64,000 bases of DNA from Epinephelus fuscoguttatus (lineage: Eukaryota; Chordata; Actinopteri; Perciformes; Serranidae), in the NCBI RefSeq assembly GCF_011397635.1, contig NC_064757.1, forward strand, positions 28,096,339 to 28,160,338. Reading direction: 5' to 3'. The translations under genes and the position numbers were made by a program. Shown here in pieces: positions 37,801 through 52,100 of this stretch. A model generated the notes under the pieces. That model worked only from the letters and a program-made list of their open reading frames with translations. It was not told where the DNA came from and searched no databases. The stretch's first letter is position 1, and every line of letters starts with the position of its first letter.

Positions 37801-40800
37801 TTGTAATGGTGTTACTATAGGGTTAAATAAGGAGTGTTCTTTCATCCACCCCGAAACAGTCTATATGTGCTCACAAGCAGTTCCTCTCTCGATCTCTCTA
37901 TCAGGATGGAGTGTGAGGGACATCCTGCACACTACAGACTCTATGTTGCTCCTGTTTCACTTCGCTTTTTTTCCTTGTGTATGGCAGTTTCAAATCAGGA
38001 AATGTCTGTTTCTTAATAATAAGCAAATAAAAAGGCAAAAGGGAAAGAGGTGTGAGAATATATCAGTCAAAAATGCAAAACATAGAGGTCGAGCACAGTG
38101 TTCAGTTTTGGTGAGTGGACTGAAAGGTAGCTGAACGCTTAATATTCTGCTGCTGAGCATGATGTTGCTCACTAGCATATGGTAACAGGTGTGCGGACAG
38201 CTGTGGACGTGGGGCCTCTGTCGTTCAATACTCCTTAGTGGCAGGGGGAGCCGGATTGAGTTACATCTGATTTCCTGCGGGCTCTGTTTAATGACATCTG
38301 TTAACCCGCATGGCTGTTGGTGGGCCACTGAGTGATGAAGTGGGTAGGGTGTCAAAAAGACGCATGGCTCCCCCCAAAAACCTTTTAATAAAAGACTTGC
38401 CCTGTGGTTAAAGGACTTAAACGCAGCTAAAAAAGTTGTGTTCAAAGTTTCTTTCGGTCACTTTTTCTTGCTCTTAGCCATCTGTGGTCTGAGTCTTGCC
38501 AAATGACTGCTGTGTTTGTGTGTGCCTCCCTCTGACAGGAAGCTGAGGCGTGATGGCGCTGATAGCAGTGAGACCCATTAAGTCTGGAGACATATGATAG
38601 TATGAGACACGCAGTGGGGGCATCCCTTTGGTCTGCTTTTCTCCTCTTGTCATGTACGCCACGCAACTCTCTGTTTTCCTGTGTTTCTTTGGGGCTCAGC
38701 TGAGGAAGAAAGGACTTATGGGAGAAAGCAGAAGCCAGAGGAGCCACCCACCTCCAGTGGATTGACTTGATAATAGTGATGATAATAGGGATAATTGTAG
38801 ACTGCCTGGAAGAGCAGCATGCCTGGTGGGAGTTACGTCATGAGGCGTAAATACAGATAATCATGAGTAAAATTATAGATTTGGCTATCTGAGAGGGCTA
38901 TTAATCAGAAACGTAGTCACGAGAGGCATTGAAACTGCAGTTTTAGAGCAGGATTCAATTTGAGGAATGCTTTCCAATGATTCCTGAAATGCTGACAGGA
39001 ACACACCATATGCACACACAGCAAGTGCAGGCCTGCCATAGACAGCATGACGTGACAAAAAGAGGGGCCGACCTCTTTCTATAGAGAGGGGATGATGAAA
39101 GGTTTTCACTCTGGAACGTACAATGAGACTTGTTGTAATGGGAGGGAGTCTTGAGACCTTTCAGAAATCGCCCAGCTCTTGATCAAAGTCTTATTTATTG
39201 TGTTTCTTCACATTATATCACAGGTCTGAACAGGTCCAACAGAGAAAAAGGAAGAAAAACTTAACCAACTCCACACCCCGTACCAACCAAGAGCTGCAAC
39301 AGCTATTCAATAAACTGAGTAGTTGTCAACTACTAAATTGAATTTTCTATATTTCCACAAGAACAATATACACCAGTCACATATAAACCAGTCAAACAAA
39401 CAACAACGGCTCAGACTGACAAATATGTGCTGGAGGTTACAGGAAATAGTCTGTTGCAGGTCAGAGGTTCCTTGTAAAATAATGGCAGAAGAATCAGGTC
39501 TAAGATAATTCAAATGAGGCAGCCAGACTTTGTGGAACTGACCTGCTTTGGTATGTACAACATCTGTAAGATATTCCAAAGGAATCGGCTCAAATGTAAC
39601 TTTACACAAACCCATAACAGAAGGGCCCTTATTTTTTCTTGCAGCAAAGTAAGAATATTGACATTTTTGCTAGCTGCAGCAGATGTATTTCTACCTGGGA
39701 GACCCAGAATCAAAGACATTGGATCCATTTCTAAATCCTTGTCAAATATTTTCTAGGGCTGCCCCAGAATAAGAATTTTCCTAGTCGACCAATAGTCGTC
39801 ATTTAGGGCCATTAGTCGACTAGTCGCCCACATGTTAACGATATCGATTTCATTATTAAATTATATATTTTGGGTGGGGCAACACAATGGTTTGAGTTGA
39901 AGGTGTGAGAAAGAATAGTATCAGTAACATTGTTAACACTGTGCTACATTACAGAGAAATACAAAACCGTACTAATGAACCTTCATTAATATAGGCCTAT
40001 ATTTTATCTACAAGTGCACGTCACACACTGAGCGAGCCGCCTGTTAATGACGCGGTCTGCAAAGCAGTAATGATTGTGCTAAGTGGCTAATGAGCATGTA
40101 GCTACTTCCATGTTTCAGATGATACGTCATGTTTGTAGTCGACCAATGAAGATGAGTTTACATATCACCTTGGGTTCGTCCTTCACCTTCTCAAAATGAT
40201 CCCACACTTTGGATTTCCTGCCCGAAATGTTATTAACTAGCCTGTGGAATAACCGCAGGTACCAGCCCTGGAAATTAACCTGACTCCTGTCTGACTGCTG
40301 AGCCTGACCACTTCCTGTGTCTGTCCTTTCAAATTAAGTTTCCCACATGGTCCAGTCATATAGGGTTTGATTTATTTTGACAAGACGCAGCTCCTAATAG
40401 AGTTTCACGTTTATATCAGTCTCCTGGCTAAAAGAGAACAGAAGGCTAACATGCTGATTTCCCAACTACTGAGAGACTCGTCTACTGGGGCCACACCAAA
40501 CAGTACAATGAATGGCGACAGCTCCACTTTTTATCCAGATATTTTAGGGAAGGTCTCAAAGACAGTTTGCCAAACTGTGTTGATATCCAGTATTCACATT
40601 AAATCACTCTCCCTAGCTTGAAGTCTCACAGCATTACTGATAGAGTAGAGGTTTGTTTGACAGCTCATAAATTCTCGAAATAATGGGGTCACACACGAAG
40701 CTGCCTTATCAAATGTTATTACATTCTGATTAATGATGAAACATTTTTTGGCCTTGTGGCCTTTCTCATTGTCTTTGAATAAGAGACAATTGATTTTCTC

Positions 40801-43800
40801 TCATAACCATCACTACCAACCCATGAAGGAAACCATTCATGTATTCATTTATATATGGGCCTGCTGTATGTTTTACAGCTAGTAACTATCAAAGTCTGGT
40901 TAATCAATCTACAGTTCTACCTACAAAATGGCCTTGTTGTCTCAAAATATAGAAACTAGTAATAAATACTACTAATAAACTAATAACTCATTATTATACT
41001 CATCAGTGCTATGACATGACATAGTAATGCTGTCATTGCTGTACTTAATGTTCATAATGTGATATATGATGGAGTATTTCCGGCTCTTACACAAACAAAC
41101 AAACAGGATGTTGGTGCCAAAATGTGCTGAGTCTTGATGTGTTTTCACAGTGCGCCTAATGTGTCATCAGCCCTGAATTATAGCCGGAATTCGCTGTCAG
41201 TTCAGTCTTAATTCTGGCTCGGCTCCCGCGTAGCAGCTGTTTAAAGAGTGCCGTCCTCATCAGTGTTGATTACCTTTTCTAATTTTATCTCATGGAAAAA
41301 AAAGACAGAGAAAGCTGGTAATTATTGGAATCGGGCTTTTGTGTTCAGCTGGGAGAATGCTGTCTTAATAGCAGTTCAAAAGTCTGATACCAAAGGGGGC
41401 GCATTTGTTGACGTTTTGCAATTGATTCAGTGGGCTTTAGCTTGATTTCAAGTGTATAGTTGTATGTTTACATACACACAAAATCAGGTTACTCAGAGGT
41501 ATCAGGTTGCGTTGGAAATCTGACAACACGTTGCACATGCACTGAGGTAGCCTGGATACTGTAAAACTGTGTATACATGCAGCAGGTTGGTAGTCACACC
41601 TACTCTGACCTTATTGCCAAACTATGGATGATTAATGATACACTACGTGAAAGTATGTTGTAACAAAGATTGACCTCCAACATGACCATGGTGATGTTGT
41701 GATTATGGAGGTATTTTTCGGCGCACTTTTGGCTGCACTGAGTCAGACCATGCCATGTTGATTTGCGCTTCAGTTACCATTAGTTGTGCAGAGATAAATT
41801 ATCTCAGTAGTCTGGTCGAGGCACATTGACTGCCTCTAAGAGGGTTGTGGGGACATCAGAAGGGTGTCATCATCATTATTCAAGAAATAATGCAAATAAC
41901 GTAAATAAAGAAACTGTCAGAAGATAGATCCAATTTGTTTTTTGTTTTTTATTGGCACTCTTGCATGACATACCCTTCAGTAATGATTGGATCTTTAGCA
42001 AAAAAGAGGTAGAGCATCATTCCGGTGTGCCTGAGACATTGACAGCAAGCTTGAGGCGATGGGCGTCGGGTGTACATTCATGCAGTGCTGGGAGAAATTA
42101 AAAAAAACTCAATAACAGTACAATCAGGTTGTTGATAACACCAGCTGGGCAGACAGAAAATCTTCCCATTGGTTCACAAACACAAGTGCGTCATCAGTAA
42201 AACACACCTTCAAGCAGGTAGCCCTGTTGTATGGAGACACAAATCCCTGCACTGAGTCAGATCAAATCAAGCCAAGCCAAGCCAGGACATGTGGAGGGAA
42301 AAGGGCTAGTAGTGGCTGCACTGCCAGTAAAGGACTCTGCTTCTTTTTGGAAAACAACCATAACAGTATGTTTGGTACAGTATGTTCTCACAGTGAGACG
42401 GAATTCAATTTCTGATCACTGTGCTGTACTTTCCTCGGGTATTTAATGTAGCCTTTTATTTAAATCGTACATTTAAGATGTTGGGAATTCCCATATGCAT
42501 TGCTCAATAGAGAGAGAGGTTACAGCCTATAGTGATTTGCTGCTATGGGTCTGCTCATATTTTATTTTAGGACAATATCATCACACTGAGAGAGTGGTGT
42601 TGAAGAATATGCCTCTTGGGGAATGCCACTGTGGTCATTGTCAGAGATGTCAGATCTGGAGCCCTGTGCCCCGATGAAGCACAAAAACCTCAGAAGCTGC
42701 TCTCAAGACTGAAGCAGTCAACTTCAATAACAGCTGTTTTCACAGACAGTGTCAGATCTGTATAAGGAAAAGATGCTGTTGCTTTTTCATAACTTCAGTC
42801 TTATTTCACAAAAAAAGTCATGAGGACGTTGCTTTATACCAGGCTTATGACAGAAGCTGCTTTTTCTATCATGTCACCAAAATCACCAAAATCCAAAGCT
42901 CTGTTTTCTTCTCTTCCTGACCAGAGCAGCTTTATGTAACAAAGGATGCCAAGACAGGGGCCCGTTGACGAGAATGACAGATGCTGTGCGCCTTGACAAT
43001 CTGTTTGTCTACTAGTGGTAAAATAATGTCTGCTGGGCTCTGCTTGGCAAGAGCTGATTACTGTTTTACTTGCCTGGTCTTTTTATAGGCAGGCCCTAAA
43101 TGTGTCTCAGTGTGTGCAAGTAAGCAGACAGCATGTGCATGCATATGCAAATATTACTTTACGTGTACGTTCTGTTATAGTATGGGTTGGTAAACATGAG
43201 CTTTGAGCTTTGTCTCTCCAGTGGCAATCAAAGATATAGAGGGAGGGCACATTTTAGTGGTGAAGTGGTTGTGGGCTCAGTCTGCACACAGGGTAGGGCA
43301 TGTTCCTTTTGAAGTCAAGTTATGAGACGGATTTTACAGGGTTTAAATTGCCTTGGGTACAAGCTCAATACACCCACCAGACAATCTGCCCCCGAGCAAG
43401 AAAAGGCGTTCTTGTTTGCAGCAGTATATAACATCAGAATCACATAAATCTAAGCAGTAGCCAGTCGTATTTCAAACATGCTAAAACCAATCTGACCAAA
43501 CGTGAGGTGTCTGAGGCAGAAGTCATGACGCTGGCTTGTCAATAACTCCTACAGATACAGATAAGGTGGAGCTTTGAGGAGTGTCATTTGTTGAGTTGAC
43601 CTGAAACTCTCTGGAGCTTTAGTTTCTTACCTGCAACTTCTTTAAGCTCCAAGGGGTTTATGTGAGTTGACACATTGCATTACTAGGAGTAATGTAAAAA
43701 GTGGGCGTGTGACGAGACTTCAGGTTGTTGATGTGCAGGTGCAAGGTGTGGTGCGTGTATGAAATCTGTCAACAACCAATTTCCACGTGCACAAACATAC

Positions 43801-46800
43801 TGCTGTACAACCTGCTGAGTGACCAGCAGTGGAGGGTTGTGTTGACTGAGTAGCCTTTAGGTGTTTGTGTTGTCTGCTGTGTACCTGCACGACTCCTTTA
43901 TCAGGCTGCAGTCTACTCTCTGAGTTATGTAAGGGTTAAATATGAGAACTATGCAGCCTTAAAGTGACTTTTGCACAAGTTGGAGTTACATAACAGAACT
44001 GTTGTTGCCAGTGATAAGAGTAAAAGTTGATAGTGTGGCCAAGCATACCTCTGTTTGTGGCTGCTGGGGAAATCGGCCTGTGTGTGTGTGTGTGTGTGTT
44101 GTAATGTGCTTCATCAGATTTTTTTCTTGCCCTTTGCAGCCATGTAATGTTGATTTTAAAATGACATTGGGGCAGCTATGTGTGTAAATGAAATGCTGCT
44201 GCACTTCTGGACTTTGCTCTTTGTGTAAATTTGTATACCGCTCTCCCACCCATGCCTTAACCTTCCCTGGCGTTCAGTTATTGTATTGACTCAGCATGTT
44301 ATGTGATTGACAGGGGGGAGGGGAGACTGAATGTGCATGAATGCCAGAATCAAATAGAGAGTGTTGTATTCGTCATCATGCCCCTTTAGATTGAAATGTA
44401 AACTATCAGAAGAGCATGTGTGGACAGGAAATTTTAAGCAGCTTTTCATTCTTGGTTTGATTCAGTTTTCAGAAGTTTGCACAAAGCTGTTTCACAGACT
44501 CAACATGCTTCATGGCTCTGAAGCCTCAGTGGTTTTGTCGTGTGGGCATTCCTCCATTGCGCTGGCGTTTATTGGTTTGTGGTGGTAATTAGTAACAGGG
44601 TTGTCGTAACAATGGCCAAGGGGACTTAATGAACCCATGAGATTGACCACAGGGGAAGCAGTTGGGAATGTGACCCATTTACTTTAAGTCTTTGCCCTCT
44701 AACTCTCCCCCCGTGCGGCAGTGTTGCAGTAAACTGCTTGTGACACTTGCAAATGCAGAAACACATACAAATATGAACAACTTTAACACAACACAAACAA
44801 AAGCATTCATACACACATAGTAAACGCACATGCTCACACACACAAAACTGGCCTGTCGTCATTGAACCGCAGAGAATAAGGCAGTCATTGTGTAAAGCTT
44901 GGTAGGGCTTAAATGATATGGTAGATTAATTACAAAGACATAGTGCATTTGCGCAGCGTCGCATAGAAATGAAATGTGGGCAACAAATTGGGACACTGGC
45001 TTTGTTCTTGTCATCCTCTGTTGTCCCTTCTTTTCGGAGAAGGCTACAGGCAAACTCACACAAACACAGACACATACACACCATCCCCAACTAATATATT
45101 TGAATACTACTCCATTCCTATGTCATGTTGATTTCCTGCTCGGTCTGACCCTTAAATCAGGACACTATATTTATTCCGCTGCCTGTATGGCTGCCAGCCT
45201 GACAAAGCCTTTACACAGCCAGCAGAGATGGGCAAACAATAGTTTGAATGGAATCACCATGGCTGACCAATTCAAACTAATGCGAGTAGGAACAATGATG
45301 GAATTGCTGTTGCATCTCTCATTAAGATACGCTGTGTGAATGTTGGTGGGATTGTACAAAAGGTTTTACACGAGGCTGTGGGTGTTTTTTCCTGTTTCTA
45401 CATCAATATTAATCTTTAAATAGCCCACAATTATGACATGCGGGTGTGTTATTCTTTGCCTCCTGAACTAAAAGCCTACCTAAATCTGTATGTGTTTCTG
45501 TGTTTTGTTCCAGGCACTCTTCAGCAGAGATCAGACGTCACTTCAGTGGGAACTATGGCTTTCAACACAGCCGAACCAACTCAAACGCTTCGGCTTCAGC
45601 AGTGTGCCTGACTGTGGTGAGTTCCCTTCTGTTAAAAGATACCTTGGCTTTTGGAACCCAGCAGGTATTTGTCACATCATCCAGGATATGTTCTCTGCCA
45701 CATAGAAAAAAAAGGGTTGTTAATTATTTGCATGCTATCATGTGCTGCTTGCTGCAGGCAGGTTTCAGAAAGGAAAGTAAGCAATGTGAGACTTTGTCTT
45801 TAACTTAAAGGTGGAGTCGGTGATTTGGGGTAAAGATAGTTGATTGTTGAGTCTGATTTTCAGGCTGTCCAATACTGACACTTTGGGGTTGGTATTTGAA
45901 CCAACCCCCACCCCAAAGCGCCTTATTGTATTTAACAACCTAGAAATGGGAAACAACATTAAATATTTTTTATCCAGAATCACCTATTTTGCCTTCAAAT
46001 GTGCAATGTAATCTTCTGCCAGCAGGGGTCTTTCAGTCAAAACAATAACAAAAGATCAGTGCAGTCAGTTTCTCCCAGTCCAGAATTCTTCTGTGTTCAT
46101 AGTTCAGGAGGTTTTAACCAGGAACCAAATTATCCGCAGAAGTCTCATTATCTCTGAAACAAAAGGACCAGGTGACTTAAACTCATTGAAGCACTGAATA
46201 TAGCAGTTTTACGTTAAAAATCAGTGTCTCTCTGATGCCTGGTGAGGCTGCTAGCCCAGCTCCTGCTAATGCGTACTCACCTTTTTCCCCTGGTAACCTA
46301 AGATCCAGACATTCAGGTGGTTTTTCCTGGGATCACAATTATCCATAAAGGTCTCTGTCTTTCCAAAACAGACAGACCCGGTGATTTAAATGGATAAAAA
46401 CAATGAATTAAGTAGTTTTGTGTTAGAAATAAGTGTTTCTCAGATGCAGTTTGGCACGGCAGGGGCTGGAGCTGAGCTGCTGCTAATGTTTACACAGCAT
46501 TTTTCTCTTTTAACTTAAGATCCAGATGCTAGACTACTAAAATCCTTCATCTGCTAAAACATACAGTAAAAACAACCAATATCAAAAAAGTGTATCATGA
46601 AAATGTGGCATAAAACTGGATAAAAAGCCATTTCATGAAAGCTTCCTGCAAACAACCACAACCCTGATGCATGGAGATAGGACGCCACTGACAGGCAATG
46701 GCAACCAATTGATGAGAACCTTGTCCTTGATGGAAATGACAGGTTTCTCTGGGTTTGAGCATTATTGGCATTATAATGTACTAGAGATGCACCGATCCAG

Positions 46801-49111
46801 CTTTTTCAGTTTCAATACCGATCCCGATGCTTTGGCTTTGAGTATCAGCCGATACCCGATACCAATCCGATACCATGGTTGACCTAAAGGGAACTGCCCA
46901 TTGGTTCGACATCCCATTGTTCCGACCATATTAAACTCATTGTTCCTAAGTCCGTTCCGAAATCATCATGGTGCCCTGTGGTTAAGGTCTGGTTAGGTTT
47001 AGGCACAAAAACCACTTGGTTAGGGTTAGGAAAAGATCATGGTGTGGGTTAAAATGAAAAAGAAAGTGACAAACACATAAGCCGTGAGCCTGCTCTGCCT
47101 CAAGCCGGTCGCGGTGCACCATACGCCCGCTGCAAGCCGTTCAGCACCGCGGACATTCGGAATAATGGGATGTCGAACCAATGGGCTGTCGAACCAATGA
47201 CATGGACCCGACCTAAAAAGCTATATACCTTTACATGTAGAACAGAAAAGACTAGAGGCATCAGCCATTGATGACAACACAGTTTTTTCCTAAGATAAAA
47301 CAAAACAAGATGAAACAGATTAATGCAATGATGATCTATTTATTTTTAACAAAAATAAACAGTTGTGCAACAACAGTTGAAATAGTGTGAAATACCTCCA
47401 CACAGCAGATTCTCTCCTTCACTCCATGACGTATGACTTAGCTTGCATCGTAATAGATTTCAAGGGAAAGGATCGCCTCAGGTATAGGTGGCATTTTCTG
47501 ATACCCGATCCATCTATTTTGGTGATATCGGGGCGATATTCGATCCAGATATCGGATCGTTGCATCCCTATAATGTATGTACACAACTCAACAAAATATG
47601 ACATAGACAATAAACTGTGGAAAAATTACACATTATATTTTTAAATAAAGAAAAAATGCAGCAACTTTGCAGATGGCAAATTCTTTTTTGTGTAAATACA
47701 GCCGTCTAACATGTAAAGTGGGTTTAAGAAGGTACGCCGACTAAGAATAAATGCTGTTTGCATAATGTTACTTCACTTATTAATAGTGATGTAATTCTTG
47801 TTGAGGAGAAACTGTGTGACTAAAAGGTCAGCGCAGTGGTTTGCCCTAATGCTGCTCGCATACAGCTTTAGCGTTTATGCCTATACCACCAAATGGCTAT
47901 AAGCATATCTCCTTCACATCCTCTTTACTGTCATTAGTGCTGAGAACGTCTGACTCAGTGCGGTGTGTAGTCTCAGCAATTATAATTGGAATCGTAGAAA
48001 TTTCTGCCACAGCGTAAGTACTGCTTTTGCAAAAACAGCCCTCTGCATTTCTGCAAAAGAGCTGAGATTTTTTTTAGGAAGAATCTTTCTTCCTCTTACA
48101 ATAGATGAGATGGGAACTTAGTCATGGCTTAACGTGCTTTTGTTGAAACAGGGATGACACTGCCTGGTCTTTGATTTAACAGGGTTTAGAAAACCAAGTA
48201 CCCTTTAGTTTCTGCAGACAATTGAACACCATTATGATGGGTTGTTTTCTTGCCTCTTTAGCTGAAGCCTGGCAGACAGTTGGAGTGATTCCTGCTGCCT
48301 CAAACAAGCAGACAGAATGATGCACAGTAATCCTTTGCAGGGATTTGTTCCCGCTACGCTCTTAGTCTCTCTGTGGTACCCCTCTGAACCTCTGTCTCTG
48401 CCTCCCAGATTCATCTAGTCCTCTGTCAGTCTTCCTGCTTTTTTTCTATTTCTGTCTTTCCCTCACATTTCTTCCTCCTTTGCCGCCCTACATCTCTCTC
48501 ATTTAAAGTTTTCTAAAGCTCTTAGGCACTAAGTCTCCTGACATATCTGTGTGCTTGACTAACTGAGCTGAGGCCCTTTGATACTTACCCGCTGATGATC
48601 CTTGAGCTCATCAGCTGACAGGGTTTGAGGAGGAGTACTTGGACCGTCCATCCCACCCCAGCTTGTAGCATGCAACACGGTTAATCTCTAACCTGCTTGG
48701 GAAATGGGTCAGTGTCTTGGCTACCGATAGGCCCTGGATGGGGCCTGCTTACCTTGCAGCTTACACAGGCAAATCTTTAATATGGCCGGATTTGGGATGC
48801 GGGAGAGAGGTTTTAATGCTATAATCTCCGGGATGATAGTTTCCCATTATTCAGCAGTCGCGTCTAGTGCATGGATGAGGGAGGGATGTTTGTTGTGAGG
48901 AGGGAGGGATGTTTGTTGCTGCAGTTACGACGCGGATCACTCTGTTGATCATCATAATTCTCCCTCTCAATTACTCTCCTGCTATTTTTAGTTCCCTTAA
49001 TATGAAGGATGTTGACTGATCACTGTTGTAGGTTTTAATCTACAAATTGAGAGATTAAGGGGAAAAGCCACATGTGTTTTTGCAGCCTGTGTGTGTGTGT
49101 ATAAGCATAAT

Positions 49112-49147
<36 letters not shown>

Positions 49148-52100
49148 CTGTAGTTTCTGTTCCTGTCTGTTGAAACACCAGTTGATGGAGGGACGCCTTG
49201 CTTGATGTCACTTCCTCTAATGCCTTGCGGTTTCCTCTCTTTGACACTAAACGGCAAGACACTTTGCCTGAATGCTCAAAACTGCTGTCAAAACATATCA
49301 CGGGTTCAAACAGTCAAGGCTTAACTTAAACATTTATTGTGATTAGCTAAAAACCACCCCTTCCACTTTTTAGTGATGCTGATTGTTTCCTGTTTAATCT
49401 ACTCTAGCTAGTTCTTAGCTTCGAGGAATATGAGGATCAATTTAAAGAGGATCTGTGTGCTGCGTTGCGGCTTAGTTTCAACAAAAACCATTCAGCGTCA
49501 GTAGGTGCACACTGTAGGTTCCCATATCCGGAGTGCGCCATTTTGTACGCTTCCTTTTCATGGTGCAGTTATCAGTTTTCAGCAGGGTAAGTCTCCAATC
49601 TCCATATAAGCACAGCTGTCCTTTAGTGAGACTTTTGAATGAGATTAATGGCAAAGTTGATTGTCTTAAATATAATGTAATTCAGGTGAAATGTGGCTGT
49701 ATGTTGCAGGAGCAGTGTTCTCATGACTTCTTTACATGTCTGTTTCCCGTCTCTGCTCTACTTTGCAATGCTCAGTGAGAACAGTGATGTTGGCTGATGT
49801 ATATTGTTTTTTTTTAAATGGATGCATGTTACTTAAATAAGGTTCCAATAGTGACTGATTTAACATATATTGACTTTATCCAAAAAAGCTTGTTTTATTT
49901 ATTTATTGTTGCATGTGTCTGCACAGAATTTTGTCACTTGTAGATTGCAGTGTTTCCCACAAGTAAAAGTAATCTCCATACTTATAAATAGTTGCAATGG
50001 CATCACTTTTAAAATCACCAATGAATAAGCTGAATGAAAGTCTGGCTGGACACTTGGCAAGGAAAGGTAGTTTCTTGCGAGCTCCTCTCATGACTCCCCA
50101 GAGCAGCAGGCGCTGATCAGAGGCATGCATATATTTGCATTCATTTGTGTTTGTCAGCCTCCATACTACACAAGAAAACGAGGCGGCATGCTACAATGAT
50201 TGTTTGAACTTTGAGGCAGAGAGCCAGAGAGATCCACATATGGAGAAGGCTGCCGCTGTAGAGACACTGTTGAAGGTCATGCCTTTTCTATTGAAAGGAG
50301 GAGTTGCAGGTTGCATCTCCTCTTTAGACCTGTCATTTAACGTAATGATGATACAGTTGTTCCATCTGGCTGTCTGTGCAGTTGTTCCTTCTTGTGTTGC
50401 ATGCTAATACCAAGTCGTGTGGTACAATTTGCTCTGGAGTGCTCAGCAGAGAAAATTATCCCTTAGGGTGGATTGATGTGTAAAAACATGTCTGAGGGCA
50501 AATGGAATTCACTACGTGTTTAAAAGTTGTGTACAGCAGTGACTCACCTCATTGGTGCAGCTATCTCTACCTCTGCTGCGTGTGTGCATATTATCTGTTG
50601 GTGTGTATGCCAGTGGCTGGCTTCACTCTGTATTTTTGTTTTTTCTCTTCCTGTCTCTTGCACACTTTCTCTCGCATCCACTCTTTCACACACTACATAT
50701 ATTTGTCAGGCAAATGCATCCTGTGTGGCACAGTGTGCAGGATTAAAAGCTGAAAGAGGAAGTATGCCCATTTTTAAAACTCATACATGTTATTTCTATC
50801 ATCTAAAACACTAGAACTAGAAAAACTAGAGCGCTAAAACTTAAATGTGTGATGTCATCAAGTATAAAGTCTGATGCTGCTCCATAGACAATGATTTGGG
50901 AAAGATTTAATAGATGACACTCAGCAGCCAGGCGAATGTGTTGAGTATATGGATACATTCTCTGTTTCAGAACTGAGAACGCTGAAGTTCATTTGGGTAT
51001 GAAAAAGAAAACAAACTTTGTGTGGGGCCACGAAAACAGACTCCCATTCATTGTCTATGGAGCAGTTCCAGTTTGAGAGTTTGAGACTCATTTCTGTAGT
51101 TTCTGGCTTTGAGAGAGAGTAGGTCAGTTTCATAAATATTGATGGAACATTCCCTGATAATGAAAATAACATATTGGAATTCCTAATTTAGGCGGGTTGC
51201 CTTTAAATATTCTTTTTATATACTGCTAACATTAAAACCACTGGCAGGTGAGGAATTACATTGATTATCTTGATACAACGCAGTGTTCTGCTGGGAAACC
51301 TTGGGTCCTGATGATCATGTGGAAGCCATTTGACATGCACTACTTATCCAAACACTGTTGCAGACCAAGAATATCCTCTCATTGCAACAGCACCTCCCAA
51401 TGGCAGTGTCCCGCCCCCCCAGATGGTTAATGTGCTATGCCGCACTGCAAAAACAGCTCAGGAATGGCCTGAGGAATGCGACAGAATTCAAGGCATTGTA
51501 CTGGCCTCCAAATTCCCCAGATCCCAATCCAACTGTGCATCCGTGGGACGTTCTGGTACCCCAGCTCGCAATCCACAGGACTTAACGGATGGTGTCGCCA
51601 ATGCCCTGGTGCCAGACAGCACAGGAAACTTCTAGGGTTCAGTCAGAAGTCAGAAGTCACAGGCCCCACCATGGATCCGACTTGGCATAGACACAGGAAC
51701 TCTGGGGTCCCGGCATGTCCCAAGGATGCTCGATTAGATTAGGATCTGGGGAATGTGGAGGTCAGGTCGATGCCCTGAACTCTTCATCACATTCCTTGGG
51801 TCATTCCTGACCAGTTTTTACCGTGTGGCATGGCGCAGTGTTCTACTGGGAGTGCCACTGCCATTGGGAGGTGCCGTTGCTGTAAGGGGGGGGTACTTGG
51901 TCTTAGCGGTGTTTTAGTGTGTGTCGAGTGACATCCACCTGACTGCCAGGATCAAAGGTTACCCAGCAACATTGCATTTTAATGAGGTAACCGATGTAAT
52001 TAACTTCACCTGTCAGTGGTTTTACTGTTGTGGCTGATCCTTGTATATGTTAAGAGACTTTGAGAAGACACTTTCCTGTTATTATTTAGGAAATCTTTCA

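Noticed and set aside
37990..38445. 151-codon open frame on the minus strand in dock8 intron 1
   Set aside because: No domain, no homology and no promoter or splice signals; its length is within chance for this much sequence.
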